Below are positions 1 through 7,237 of a DNA stretch of 64,000 nucleotides, piece after piece. Made by a program: the position numbers and the translations under genes. The notes beneath the pieces were generated by a model. That model did no database searches and was not told the DNA's origin. It was given only the letters and a program-made list of their open reading frames with translations. The DNA comes from Enterococcus sp. RIT-PI-f (GTDB lineage Bacteria; Bacillota; Bacilli; Lactobacillales; Enterococcaceae), in the NCBI RefSeq assembly GCF_001297065.1, contig NZ_LHOX01000018.1, positions 248,001-312,000 on the forward strand, written 5' to 3'. Numbering within the stretch: position 1 is the stretch's first letter; every line of letters starts with the position of its first letter.

Positions 1-1
1 T

Positions 2-439
2 CAATATTATGCCGCTCGTTTAAAAACAAGTCGAAGATTGTTTAGCAGAATGATGCAGAAAGGAACATATGACCTAGTTGTTTTCTCTTTCAGTTATCAC
101 ATGGCTATTATCTGTTTGATTGTTTTCAATACATTTAATTATCAGGAAGATAGCCAAACCTTTTTATTGCAAATGGTCCTATTATTGATCATCCATACAC
201 TTTTCCTGTTGGCACTGTATCGGTTCCTGTTTTTTGTTTATTTGATGTTGGATGATGTGGGGTTTGTCCTCATGCTAGTGGGTGTATTGGCTATCATTTT
301 TATGATCAATCTGACATTTCCCAGTCTATCTATTATTTTCATTTGGCATGATTTGCATTGGGTGATAAGTATCATTTTTAGTGGCATCATCTTACTCTTA
401 ACACAGTTCATGACAATATTTATGCCTTTTCATTTGTAA
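2..439 (+). CDS. ABC transporter permease-like membrane protein, C-terminal part (partial)
   Basis: The reading frame is open from the first bases, so the gene starts outside the window; only about the last 145 residues are visible. They hold four to five strongly hydrophobic segments with short loops and end in a very hydrophobic tail, as expected of an integral membrane permease. Its stop lies 24 bases before the start of an ABC ATPase on the same strand, so it is most likely the membrane subunit of that transporter. No substrate can be read from the fragment. A TTG at 38 could be an internal start but has no ribosome site. Confidence 0.6.
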   Translation, partial: QYYAARLKTSRRLFSRMMQKGTYDLVVFSFSYHMAIICLIVFNTFNYQEDSQTFLLQMVLLLIIHTLFLLALYRFLFFVYLMLDDVGFVLMLVGVLAIIFMINLTFPSLSIIFIWHDLHWVISIIFSGIILLLTQFMTIFMPFHL

Positions 440-463
440 ACTCAACGAAAGAAGTGATCAACA

Positions 464-1096
464 ATGAGAATCAAGCTGAAAAATGTAACGATTAAAATAA
501 AAAGTCAAAGTATATTAGATGATGTGAATATGCTGATTGGCGCAAAAGAGTGTATTGGGTTGATTGGACACAATGGGTCTGGGAAATCTGTACTTCTGAA
601 AGCAATTTGCGGGTTTATGCCGTTTTCCGGAAGAATCAATGTCATGGGAAAAGATGTCATAGCTGGAAAACAATTTATTATTGATAGTGGCATTATGATC
701 GAACAACCAGACATGATTGGGTATCTAACAGCACTTGAAAATTTACAGCTATTGGCTGACTTGATAAAGGAAGTTTCCACGAAACAGTTGGAAGAAGTCC
801 TTGTCCAGGTTGGTTTAGTAGATTGCAAAGGGAAAAAAGTCAAATATTTTTCTTTGGGGATGAAACAAAGACTGAGGATCGCGCAAGCGTTAATGGAAGA
901 TCCCGCGATTTTGATTTTGGACGAACCTTTCAACGGGTTGGATAAAAGAGGTGTTGCTGAAATATCAGAATTGTTGCAAGAGTTAAAAATACAAGGGAAG
1001 ACAATTCTTTTAACAAGCCACGATGAGCGGCAAATTGATGCGCTTTGTGATCGTGTCTATGAAATTGAAGGAGGACACCTATATTGCGTAAGTTGA
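464..1096 (+). CDS. ABC transporter ATP-binding protein
   Basis: A 210-residue single ABC ATPase. Visible are Walker A GHNGSGKS (residues 35-42), an unusual signature SLGMKQRLRIAQAL (from about 130), Walker B ILILDEP (about 149-155) and the H-loop TSHDE near 185. It should power the membrane protein encoded just upstream. The following lipoprotein gene overlaps its 3' end by 13 bases, suggesting translational coupling in one operon. It resembles short ABC-2 type drug or peptide export ATPases; the substrate is unknown. Confidence 0.85.
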   Translation: MRIKLKNVTIKIKSQSILDDVNMLIGAKECIGLIGHNGSGKSVLLKAICGFMPFSGRINVMGKDVIAGKQFIIDSGIMIEQPDMIGYLTALENLQLLADLIKEVSTKQLEEVLVQVGLVDCKGKKVKYFSLGMKQRLRIAQALMEDPAILILDEPFNGLDKRGVAEISELLQELKIQGKTILLTSHDERQIDALCDRVYEIEGGHLYCVS

Positions 1097-1620
1097 AATG
1101 TGCTTATATAGCCATAGGTTGCTTACTGCTGACAGGTTGTGGCAGTCTGGCCCCTGATGTACAAGAAGAATCGGTCAGTGAAAGTCAACGGCAAGCAGCG
1201 ATTGAGGAAGAAAATCAGGCAATGGAACATAGGGTGGTTTTTGATATTCAAGCGGCTGATTTAGATCGGAAATTAGCAGATTCGAGCGTTTTTGTTCTTG
1301 TTCCCGACGGTGTAGAAGCAGATGATGGCTTTATTACAGTGGATTATGCGGCTGGAGAAGAGAGTAGAAATCTATACTTTTCTGCCATTATGATTCAAAT
1401 CAACGAAAGCTATAGAAATTTTGGTGAAAAGAAACAGCTGATCGATGAAGTAATGACGGCCCTTTTCAAGGCACTTGGCGTCGAGTTTGATTACTCAGAT
1501 TTTGAAAAAAAACTTGAAAGTCGGGAAGTCAACATTGATTACGGTGAACAAATTCATGTTGAAATTACACAAAATACGGATGATATTAGGAATGTTCAGT
1601 TGATCATAAAACCCAATTAA
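1084..1620 (+). CDS. putative lipoprotein, DUF of unknown function
   Basis: A 178-residue protein with a lipoprotein signal: basic start MRKLK, hydrophobic core, and lipobox LLTGC with Cys about 19, so it should be lipid-anchored on the outer face of the membrane. The mature part is acidic and has no motif I recognise. The start is TTG at 1084, chosen because GGAGG sits just upstream at the end of the ATPase gene and the signal peptide begins exactly there. It is the last gene of the permease-ATPase-lipoprotein operon and is followed by a hairpin terminator. It may be an accessory or immunity-type component of the transporter, which is inference. Confidence 0.7.
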   Translation: MRKLKCAYIAIGCLLLTGCGSLAPDVQEESVSESQRQAAIEEENQAMEHRVVFDIQAADLDRKLADSSVFVLVPDGVEADDGFITVDYAAGEESRNLYFSAIMIQINESYRNFGEKKQLIDEVMTALFKALGVEFDYSDFEKKLESREVNIDYGEQIHVEITQNTDDIRNVQLIIKPN

Positions 1621-1658
1621 CTTTCATATGAGGGAACTGAAATAGTCTGCTAAATACA

Positions 1659-1689
1659 AAGAACCTGCCAATCAATCGGCAGGTTCTTC
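1659..1689. terminator. bidirectional hairpin terminator between convergent operons
   Basis: AAGAACCTGCC and GGCAGGTTCTT form an 11-bp perfect stem with an 8-base loop. It lies between the lipoprotein gene and the convergent membrane-protein gene, with U-rich sequence on the + side. Confidence 0.7.
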
Positions 1690-1706
1690 TCATCTACGCT
1701 AAATTT

Positions 1707-2066
1707 TCAGCTCTTAGATTTTTCCTTCCAGCTCAATGTGATCAGACTGGCACAGATAAACCCGCCGCCAAAAAGCAAATACAACCACAAATAAGGTGAA
1801 TCACTTCCAGCAATCTCCAATACGCCGTTCAATAGACACCATGTGATGAAGCAGGCCAAACCCGAATGATAGAGATTCGATGAAAGCCGCAGCTGTTTGT
1901 TGCTGAATAGTCGACCAATCAGCCACCAGATCAGGCCTGCACCAGCCATGATCAGCCAAGCGTAGCGCAGCGAGGCGGAGCTGACGCCGTGACTAAAGTG
2001 ATGATACACCAATTGGAAGAGAAATAGACTAAGACTGATGCTACCGTAGGAAATCAATTTTTTCAT
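1707..2066 (-). CDS. small polytopic membrane protein
   Basis: About 119 residues with four hydrophobic segments and short basic loops; no known domain recognised. I prefer the ATG at 2066 over a GTG nine bases upstream, because AAGGAA is at the right distance only from the ATG. It is the third gene of an apparent operon after the glycosyltransferase/GtrA fusion and the NAGPA-like glycosidase, six bases behind the latter. It might help flip or modify a surface glycolipid, but this rests only on position. Confidence 0.6.
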   Translation of the reverse strand: MKKLISYGSISLSLFLFQLVYHHFSHGVSSASLRYAWLIMAGAGLIWWLIGRLFSNKQLRLSSNLYHSGLACFITWCLLNGVLEIAGSDSPYLWLYLLFGGGFICASLITLSWKEKSKS

Positions 2067-2080
2067 GTCGGTCACTTCCT

Positions 2081-2995
2081 TTACTTGAAATAGAGGATAT
2101 CGCTGACTGCTCGTTCCTCGCTGTTGTCACTACCACCGACGGTCTGATTGACAACTTTGCCATTGAAGTAAAGGGTCGATGAGCCGCCACCGTCTAGATT
2201 ATAGGCAGTTGTAGCACCTAGTTCTTCAAATTGCTCTGCCAATTGATACAAGGTCAATCCTTCGCTGTCAGATGTCCTTCCTTCAGAAACGATGATCACA
2301 TAGTGGTTCTCGCCAATTTGTCCGATGGCCGTTCGGGGGTTGCTGGTCATGGATTGCGAGACTTCGGCAGAAGTAGATACTGCGATTTGACCATCCTCGA
2401 TCAATGCCGGACCGAAAGAAAGGATTTGCTGTGCATTGGTCAAGGACTCAGCCGACGTGGTGCTTTCATCAACGATCGAAAAATTGCCATCTTGATCAAT
2501 GACCAACGCTTGAGTATCCCCATTTGCCGTATCGCGATATAACGTACCATTGCGCAAAACAAAACCTGTACTGCGAAATCCGTAATAATCGCCATTGATC
2601 GCCAAAACAGCCTCGTTTTCGGCTGCCATCGCAGAAGTTGTTTCTTTGATATTTCTGCCATAAGTATTTTCCGCTAAAGCAGTTTGCAGATGACTGCTGT
2701 CGACTGTTTGGATATCGGCGATATAGACGGTGGTTTCATCGACACGTTTTTCTGTCAACGTGATCGTCAGGCCGTCACTCGTATAACTTGTGTCGGTGGC
2801 TACGACCGATTCGCTGCTGGCCGTCGTCTCTTCAGTGCTATTGTCAGTCGAGGCGGCGGTGCTGTCTGTCACCGTTGCTACTGCTACTTGGCGATCAGGC
2901 AAAACAAACGCTTTTAAAAGGATCCAACAGCTGCTTGCTGTCAGCAGGAGTGAAAACAGCCAGGCCCAGCGGTAAGGTTTTTTTAGCCAATTCAT
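2081..2995 (-). CDS. phosphodiester glycosidase (NAGPA-like) family membrane-anchored protein
   Basis: A 304-residue protein with an N-terminal hydrophobic anchor (about residues 12-32), a low-complexity Thr/Ser-rich linker, then a NAGPA-like (DUF2233, phosphodiester glycosidase) domain. The domain is recognised from NGDYYGFRSTGFVLRNG in its first half and from NLDGGGSSTLYFNGKVVNQ near the C-terminus. Family members remove sugars linked by phosphodiester bonds, in bacteria usually in exopolysaccharide or teichoic-type polymers outside the cell. It overlaps the stop of the upstream glycosyltransferase (ATGA type) and probably works with it in surface glycan decoration. Confidence 0.8.
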   Translation of the reverse strand: MNWLKKPYRWAWLFSLLLTASSCWILLKAFVLPDRQVAVATVTDSTAASTDNSTEETTASSESVVATDTSYTSDGLTITLTEKRVDETTVYIADIQTVDSSHLQTALAENTYGRNIKETTSAMAAENEAVLAINGDYYGFRSTGFVLRNGTLYRDTANGDTQALVIDQDGNFSIVDESTTSAESLTNAQQILSFGPALIEDGQIAVSTSAEVSQSMTSNPRTAIGQIGENHYVIIVSEGRTSDSEGLTLYQLAEQFEELGATTAYNLDGGGSSTLYFNGKVVNQTVGGSDNSEERAVSDILYFK

Positions 2996-4041
2996 TATGA
3001 GGCCCCCTTTACAAAAATATAACGCTGTTGTACTTGGAAACTCAAGAAGAACAAGAGGCCGTCCACGATCAGTTTAGACAAAAAGATTGAGGGCAAAATC
3101 TGCGCTAAGCAATTGACCCCGATCCAACTAAAGAAGATGATGGCCAAAAATAGACAGGCGTAACGAAAAGCAGTAGCTGACTGACGCGGTTGCCGGAATA
3201 CATAGCGACGGTTCAATAAGTAGTTGATTACCCCTGAAGTCAAACGGGCCAAAACCGTCGCAATCAATAATGGCAGAGAGGTACGACCCAAAAGCAAGGT
3301 CAATAGCAGGAACAAACTGCTGTCTAAGAGTGCTGAAATAAGTGAAGCACCGATAAAACGCAGCAACGGTCCATAGATCAACAAGGAATCATGGATTGGA
3401 CGGAAATGGGAATGCTGATTGTTGTCCTCATAAATCGTCTGGATAGGGATCGATATCAGCGTAAGTTGCTGCTGTTTTGCAGCTAACAGGACATTCATTT
3501 CATAGTCAAAACGTGCGCCATTGATTTCGGTCAAAATGGGCATCAAGGTAGTGGGGAATGCCCGCAAACCTGTTTGGGTGTCTTGCAAACGCAAACCTGT
3601 AGCCAACCAAAAAAAGCCTGATGTCAATCGATTGCCCCAGTAGCTTTTGGCAGGGGTCGTTTTTTTCTCAAATGAGCGGACGCCGAGTATCAGGGCGCGG
3701 CTTGGCTGATTGGGCAAAGCATGGATCAGACGTTGGATATCTTGCGGGTGATGCTGCCCATCCCCGTCGGCGGTCACAATTCCTTCTACTTCAGGAAAGT
3801 GTTGCTGGATCATGTGTAACCCATACTTCAGCGCGTAGCCCTTGCCGTGGTTTTGGGGATACGAATAAAAATGAATGCGGGGAGAAAGTTGACGAATGGT
3901 GTGAAAAGTTTCTTGATAGTGCGCACCACTGCCATCATCGACGATCAATATATCGCAGGTAGTTGCTTGAAGCAACGTGTCAAAAAATGTAATGGTTTTT
4001 TTTGACGGCTCGTAGATAGGAATCATTAATAGGACATTCAT
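2995..4041 (-). CDS. family 2 glycosyltransferase fused to a GtrA-like membrane domain
   Basis: A 348-residue two-domain protein. Residues 1 to about 215 are a GT-A fold glycosyltransferase of the DPM1/DGMS type: start NVLLMIPIYEPSKK, ILIVDDGSG, and metal-site region DGDGQHHPQDI. The C-terminal 120 residues have four hydrophobic helices typical of GtrA/DPMS-like flippase domains. Such fusions make and translocate polyprenyl-phosphate-linked sugars for cell wall polymer or lipoprotein glycosylation. ATG start with the GAGGTGA ribosome site; first gene of a three-gene operon. Confidence 0.85.
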   Translation of the reverse strand: MNVLLMIPIYEPSKKTITFFDTLLQATTCDILIVDDGSGAHYQETFHTIRQLSPRIHFYSYPQNHGKGYALKYGLHMIQQHFPEVEGIVTADGDGQHHPQDIQRLIHALPNQPSRALILGVRSFEKKTTPAKSYWGNRLTSGFFWLATGLRLQDTQTGLRAFPTTLMPILTEINGARFDYEMNVLLAAKQQQLTLISIPIQTIYEDNNQHSHFRPIHDSLLIYGPLLRFIGASLISALLDSSLFLLLTLLLGRTSLPLLIATVLARLTSGVINYLLNRRYVFRQPRQSATAFRYACLFLAIIFFSWIGVNCLAQILPSIFLSKLIVDGLLFFLSFQVQQRYIFVKGAS

Positions 4042-4140
4042 GTGAAATCACCTCTTGCACATAGGATAGCTGAGGCGGCTTAATGGGAACTTAAAAAGAG
4101 TAAAGAAGGATTGAAAGTGCTTGTTCAATGAAAAACGACA

Positions 4141-4169
4141 AAAAAACTGCTTTCTCGAAAGAAAGCAGT
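4141..4169 (-). terminator. terminator of cutC
   Basis: On the minus strand ACTGCTTTC pairs with GAAAGCAGT around a short loop, followed by a run of six T. It lies directly behind the cutC stop codon. Confidence 0.7.
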
Positions 4170-4176
4170 AAGAACA

Positions 4177-4818
4177 TCAATCACTTAAATCAACGATTTT
4201 GGTCCCGTGAACTTCTTGTATACCTAGCGTATCACTGACATGTTGCGCATTCTCAAATGAAATCCCGCCCCCTGGTAAAATCGTCAGACGTTCTGCTGCA
4301 TAGTCGATTAATTCTTGCAGACGCGAAAGATTATCTTCAATAGGGGTGCCAGCTGCGCCGCCATGGGTCAAAATGCGTTCGACCCCGTGATCCGCCAGCC
4401 AATCGACCGCAGCAAACTGTCGTTCAGCAGGAATTGCATCAAAGGCCATGTGGAAAGTCACTTGTAGGCCTTCTGCTGTGTCTAGCAATAGTTCTAAGGC
4501 TTCTTCATCCAACCAGCCACTGGGAGTCAAACAACCTAGAACAACGCCATCGGTACCGATTTTTTTGGCTTCGATCAAATCGGTATGCATGATTTTCAAT
4601 TCTGTATCGTTGTAAACAAAATCACCACCCCGCGGACGAATGATCGTCATCACAGGGACATTCTTTTCTCCGGCATAGCTTAAGGCTTCTTCAATGACAC
4701 CTGTACTAGGGGTGGTGCCGCCGACAGCCAAATTGTCGCATAGTTCGATCCGATTCGCACCTCGGGCGATCGCTAATGGGATATTGGTATAATTTTCTGC
4801 ACAAAACTCTTTTAACAT
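4177..4818 (-). CDS. cutC: copper homeostasis protein CutC family
   Basis: A 213-residue TIM-barrel protein of the CutC family, recognised from the N-terminal block ANRIELCDNLAVGGTTPS, from MTIIRPRGGDF and from the C-terminal LPGGGISFENA. Enterococcal CutC is described as a cytosolic copper-binding protein affecting copper tolerance; the biochemical activity is not established. Length is slightly shorter than E. coli CutC (about 248), as usual in Firmicutes. It is a single gene, divergent from rlmA, with a perfect 22-base inverted repeat between them. Confidence 0.9.
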   Translation of the reverse strand: MLKEFCAENYTNIPLAIARGANRIELCDNLAVGGTTPSTGVIEEALSYAGEKNVPVMTIIRPRGGDFVYNDTELKIMHTDLIEAKKIGTDGVVLGCLTPSGWLDEEALELLLDTAEGLQVTFHMAFDAIPAERQFAAVDWLADHGVERILTHGGAAGTPIEDNLSRLQELIDYAAERLTILPGGGISFENAQHVSDTLGIQEVHGTKIVDLSD

Positions 4819-4859
4819 AAAGACCCTCCATGGATAAAGCTGTTATTCTATACTAGTAG

Positions 4860-4881
4860 TTTACCATAAGTTTATGGTAAA
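4860..4881. promoter_or_regulatory. perfect inverted repeat between cutC and rlmA
   Basis: TTTACCATAA, two bases, then TTATGGTAAA form a perfect palindrome in the 90-bp divergent intergenic region. It is placed to act as an operator for one or both genes. It does not look like the CopY box (TACANNTGTA). The regulator is unknown. Confidence 0.45.
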
Positions 4882-4907
4882 GTAGAACAGAGATGGAGGA
4901 GTGTTTG

Positions 4908-5750
4908 ATGTTAAAAAAAATCGATCGTGGTCGTTTGTTTTTACAAGTCCACCAAGCGCTGTTTGCCTGTCCCATTTGTCAGCAGAGATTTTTTGCCGCC
5001 GATAGCGGGTTGGTTTGTGCCAATCGCCATCGCTTTGATTTGTCAAAGAAAGGGACCTTGTTTTTCTTAGACCATGCGGTCAAAACAGAGTATGACCAGT
5101 CGATGTTCCTGCCTAGACAACGAATGATCCAAAGCGGGATGTATCAGCCTGTGTTGGCGCTGATCAAAAAGCATTTGAGCCTTGGGGACAGTGTCTTGGA
5201 CGTTGGCTGTGGCGAAGGGAGCTTCTTGAACCAGTTGATCAGCGCACCGACCCAGACCGCGGTTGGTTTCGATATAGCCAAAGAAGGCATCAATCTAGCC
5301 ACCAATCAAGCTGTACCGGCGTTTTGGTGTGTGGCGGATCTGACCAATCTACCTTTTGCAGCTGCCAGTTTTGATACGGTATTGAATATTTTTTCCCCTT
5401 CGAATTATGAGGAATTTAATCGTATTCTTAAAAAAGGCGGCCAATTAATCAAAGTTGTTCCGGCTGAAAATTACTTGAAAGAATTGCGAATCGCCTTTTT
5501 TCCTGATGATTTGGCGAAGCAAACGTATTCCAATCAACGGGTGGTAGATAAATTTCTAGCGCATTATCCAACCGCCACACGGCAGCGGGTAACCCACGTC
5601 TTTGCGATCCCAGAAGCCTTGCAGCAAGATTTGTTGGCGATGTCCCCTTTGGAATGGGCTGCAACCGAAGCTGCGAAAGAAGCGTTGCGGAAAAAACCGC
5701 TGACAAAAATCACAGTGGATGTTGACCTATTAATTGCGAAAATTTACTGA
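4908..5750 (+). CDS. rlmA: 23S rRNA (guanine-N1)-methyltransferase RlmA family
   Basis: A 280-residue SAM-dependent methyltransferase with an N-terminal zinc ribbon (CPICQQ... C... H near residues 21-43) and the SAM motif VLDVGCGEGSF near 105. This arrangement is that of RlmA(I)/RlmA(II)/TlrB, which methylate G745 or G748 of 23S rRNA in the hairpin 35 loop; methylation at 748 affects tylosin sensitivity. I choose the ATG at 4908 because GGAGG (4895-4899) fits it, while an ATG at 4893 lies inside that ribosome site. Gram-positive members normally modify G748, but the exact base cannot be read from sequence. Confidence 0.88.
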   Translation: MLKKIDRGRLFLQVHQALFACPICQQRFFAADSGLVCANRHRFDLSKKGTLFFLDHAVKTEYDQSMFLPRQRMIQSGMYQPVLALIKKHLSLGDSVLDVGCGEGSFLNQLISAPTQTAVGFDIAKEGINLATNQAVPAFWCVADLTNLPFAAASFDTVLNIFSPSNYEEFNRILKKGGQLIKVVPAENYLKELRIAFFPDDLAKQTYSNQRVVDKFLAHYPTATRQRVTHVFAIPEALQQDLLAMSPLEWAATEAAKEALRKKPLTKITVDVDLLIAKIY

Positions 5751-5780
5751 AAATATTTTGAACTTTTTTGTTATATACCC

Positions 5781-5809
5781 TTGCATTCATGCCATGGGAG
5801 TGATATATT
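5781..5809 (+). promoter_or_regulatory. promoter of the intergenic small RNA
   Basis: -35 TTGCAT (5781-5786), 17-base spacer, -10 TATATT (5804-5809) with an extended -10 TG at 5801. Predicted start about 5816. Confidence 0.7.
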
Positions 5810-5815
5810 GTTCTC

Positions 5816-5928
5816 AAGTCATTTTTCATTGGTTTTTATCAGGTTCCTGTTCTGATAAAAGTTAGTGAAAAGAGCTTCACTAACGTAACGACTCGCAGTG
5901 ATCGACACCGAGTTGGTACGTTTTTTTT
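5816..5928 (+). ncRNA. predicted three-hairpin small RNA (about 113 nt)
   Basis: A non-coding stretch between rlmA and trmL with a strong promoter in front and a strong terminator behind. Hairpin 1: TTTTATCAG / CTGATAAAA, 9 perfect pairs, loop GTTCCTGTT. Hairpin 2: GTTAGTGAA / TTCACTAAC, 9 perfect pairs. Hairpin 3: CGTAACGACTCG / CGAGTTGGTACG (one mismatch, one G-U) followed by eight T. No open frame with a ribosome site lies inside. It ends about 45 bases before the separate trmL promoter, so it is not a trmL leader. I do not recognise it as a named RNA; a trans-acting sRNA is the simplest reading. Confidence 0.65.
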
Positions 5929-5972
5929 ATGCCCAAAATGTCCTTTATGTGAGAAGAATCGCTAAAAACAAT

Positions 5973-6002
5973 TTGACCAAAATATGATACTATAGATACA
6001 AT
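5973..6002 (+). promoter_or_regulatory. trmL promoter
   Basis: -35 TTGACC and -10 TACAAT separated by 18 bases, about 40 bases before the trmL start codon and downstream of the small-RNA terminator. Confidence 0.55.
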
Positions 6003-6044
6003 AACAATCAATTGGTGAATACCGAGTGAAAAGGAGAATATTTC

Positions 6045-6548
6045 ATGAATCACATCGTTCTTTTTGAACCACAAATTCCAGCGAACACGGGAAATATCGC
6101 CCGCACTTGCGCAGCGACAAATACACAGTTGCATTTGATCGAGCCTTTAGGCTTTTCTACGGATGATAAACACTTAAAACGGGCAGGATTGGACTACTGG
6201 CAAGATGTTGCCATCACCTACCACAAAGATTTGCCTGCCTTTATGGCATTCTTAGGAGAACGCCCATTGTACTTGATTTCTAAATTTGCCAATCGCGTCT
6301 ATTCTGAAGTCGACTATACGGCAGATGATGACCAATTTTTCATTTTTGGCAAAGAAACCACTGGTTTGCCAGAAACCTTTATGCGGGAACATGCCCAACA
6401 GTGTTTGCGTATCCCAATGAACGATACCCACGTTCGGTCATTGAACTTGTCAAACACAGCTGCGTTGATCATTTATGAAGTGCTGCGTCAACAAGGATTT
6501 CCGGAATTAGAATTGACGCACCATTATGAAAACGACAAAATCGACTAA
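6045..6548 (+). CDS. trmL: tRNA (cytidine/uridine-34-2'-O)-methyltransferase TrmL
   Basis: A 167-residue SPOUT methyltransferase. N-terminal [18 protein letters not shown] and the knot region [25 protein letters not shown] are the diagnostic TrmL/CspR blocks. It methylates the 2'-O of the wobble base in certain leucine tRNAs in the cytosol. AAGGAG ribosome site and ATG start. Full length for the family. The next gene, a histidine phosphatase, starts 16 bases after its stop. Confidence 0.93.
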   Translation: MNHIVLFEPQIPANTGNIARTCAATNTQLHLIEPLGFSTDDKHLKRAGLDYWQDVAITYHKDLPAFMAFLGERPLYLISKFANRVYSEVDYTADDDQFFIFGKETTGLPETFMREHAQQCLRIPMNDTHVRSLNLSNTAALIIYEVLRQQGFPELELTHHYENDKID

Positions 6549-6564
6549 AAGCGAGGACGGATGG

Positions 6565-7218
6565 ATGCAACTTTATTTTACACGACATGGCAAAACGGAA
6601 TGGAACCAAGCAAGACGCTTTCAAGGGATGATGGGGGATTCGCCGCTATTGCCGCAAAGCTATCAAGAAATCGATTTGTTGGGGGCGCATATAGCTGCTG
6701 TTCCTTTTGAAAAAATATATGCCAGCACTTCGTTGCGGGCAATGAAAACAGCTCAGGGCATCCAAGCGCGATTGTCACAGCCTGTGGAGATCATCTATAC
6801 AGATGATTTAAGGGAATTGGGCTTAGGCGACTTAGAAGGGCAATCCATCGATGAGATGCACGCCAAATATCCAGAAGCATTGGATCGCTTACGCAACCAC
6901 TTGGATCAATATGACCCGAGTGTCTTTCATGGCGAACCAATCGAAGCGGCTTTGGCCCGGATTGAAAAAGTAGTCGTCAACGCTGTAAAAAAACATCAAG
7001 GGCCTTTATTATTTGTGGGTCATGGTGCCTCACTGACTGCTGCGATCCAGTGGCTGGCTGGAAAAAACCTTGCTCAGTTAAGAGAACAGGGCGGATTGGT
7101 CAATAACAGTTTGAGTATTTTAGACACAGGTCAAGATGCAAACCTGCCATACCAGCTGACACAATGGAATGATGCCAGCTTCTTAGCCGATCAAGCTGGA
7201 TTAGACGCCTTATTATAA
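6565..7218 (+). CDS. histidine phosphatase family protein (phosphoglycerate-mutase-like)
   Basis: A 217-residue member of histidine phosphatase branch 1: catalytic RHG in LYFTRHGKTEWN at the N-terminus, acid/base region DDLRELGLGDLEGQ near residue 80, and second catalytic His in FVGHGASL near 150. Such Firmicute proteins dephosphorylate small metabolites; the substrate is not predictable. The ATG at 6565 has GAGGA seven bases upstream; an in-frame ATG at 6526 lies inside trmL with no ribosome site. Probably co-transcribed with trmL and recD2. Confidence 0.85.
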   Translation: MQLYFTRHGKTEWNQARRFQGMMGDSPLLPQSYQEIDLLGAHIAAVPFEKIYASTSLRAMKTAQGIQARLSQPVEIIYTDDLRELGLGDLEGQSIDEMHAKYPEALDRLRNHLDQYDPSVFHGEPIEAALARIEKVVVNAVKKHQGPLLFVGHGASLTAAIQWLAGKNLAQLREQGGLVNNSLSILDTGQDANLPYQLTQWNDASFLADQAGLDALL

Positions 7219-7237
7219 TATAGGAAGGAGCGGCACC

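Noticed and set aside
505-933. Long antisense frames within the ABC ATPase and many other genes.
   Set aside because: They are reverse-frame shadows of clear coding genes, without ribosome sites or recognisable domains.
5885-5928. The end of the small RNA (CACCGAGTTGGTACG plus T run) resembles the last hairpin of Cas9 tracrRNAs.
   Set aside because: No CRISPR repeat, anti-repeat or cas gene is in the window, and the real stem is a longer 12-bp pairing; similarity is probably by chance.
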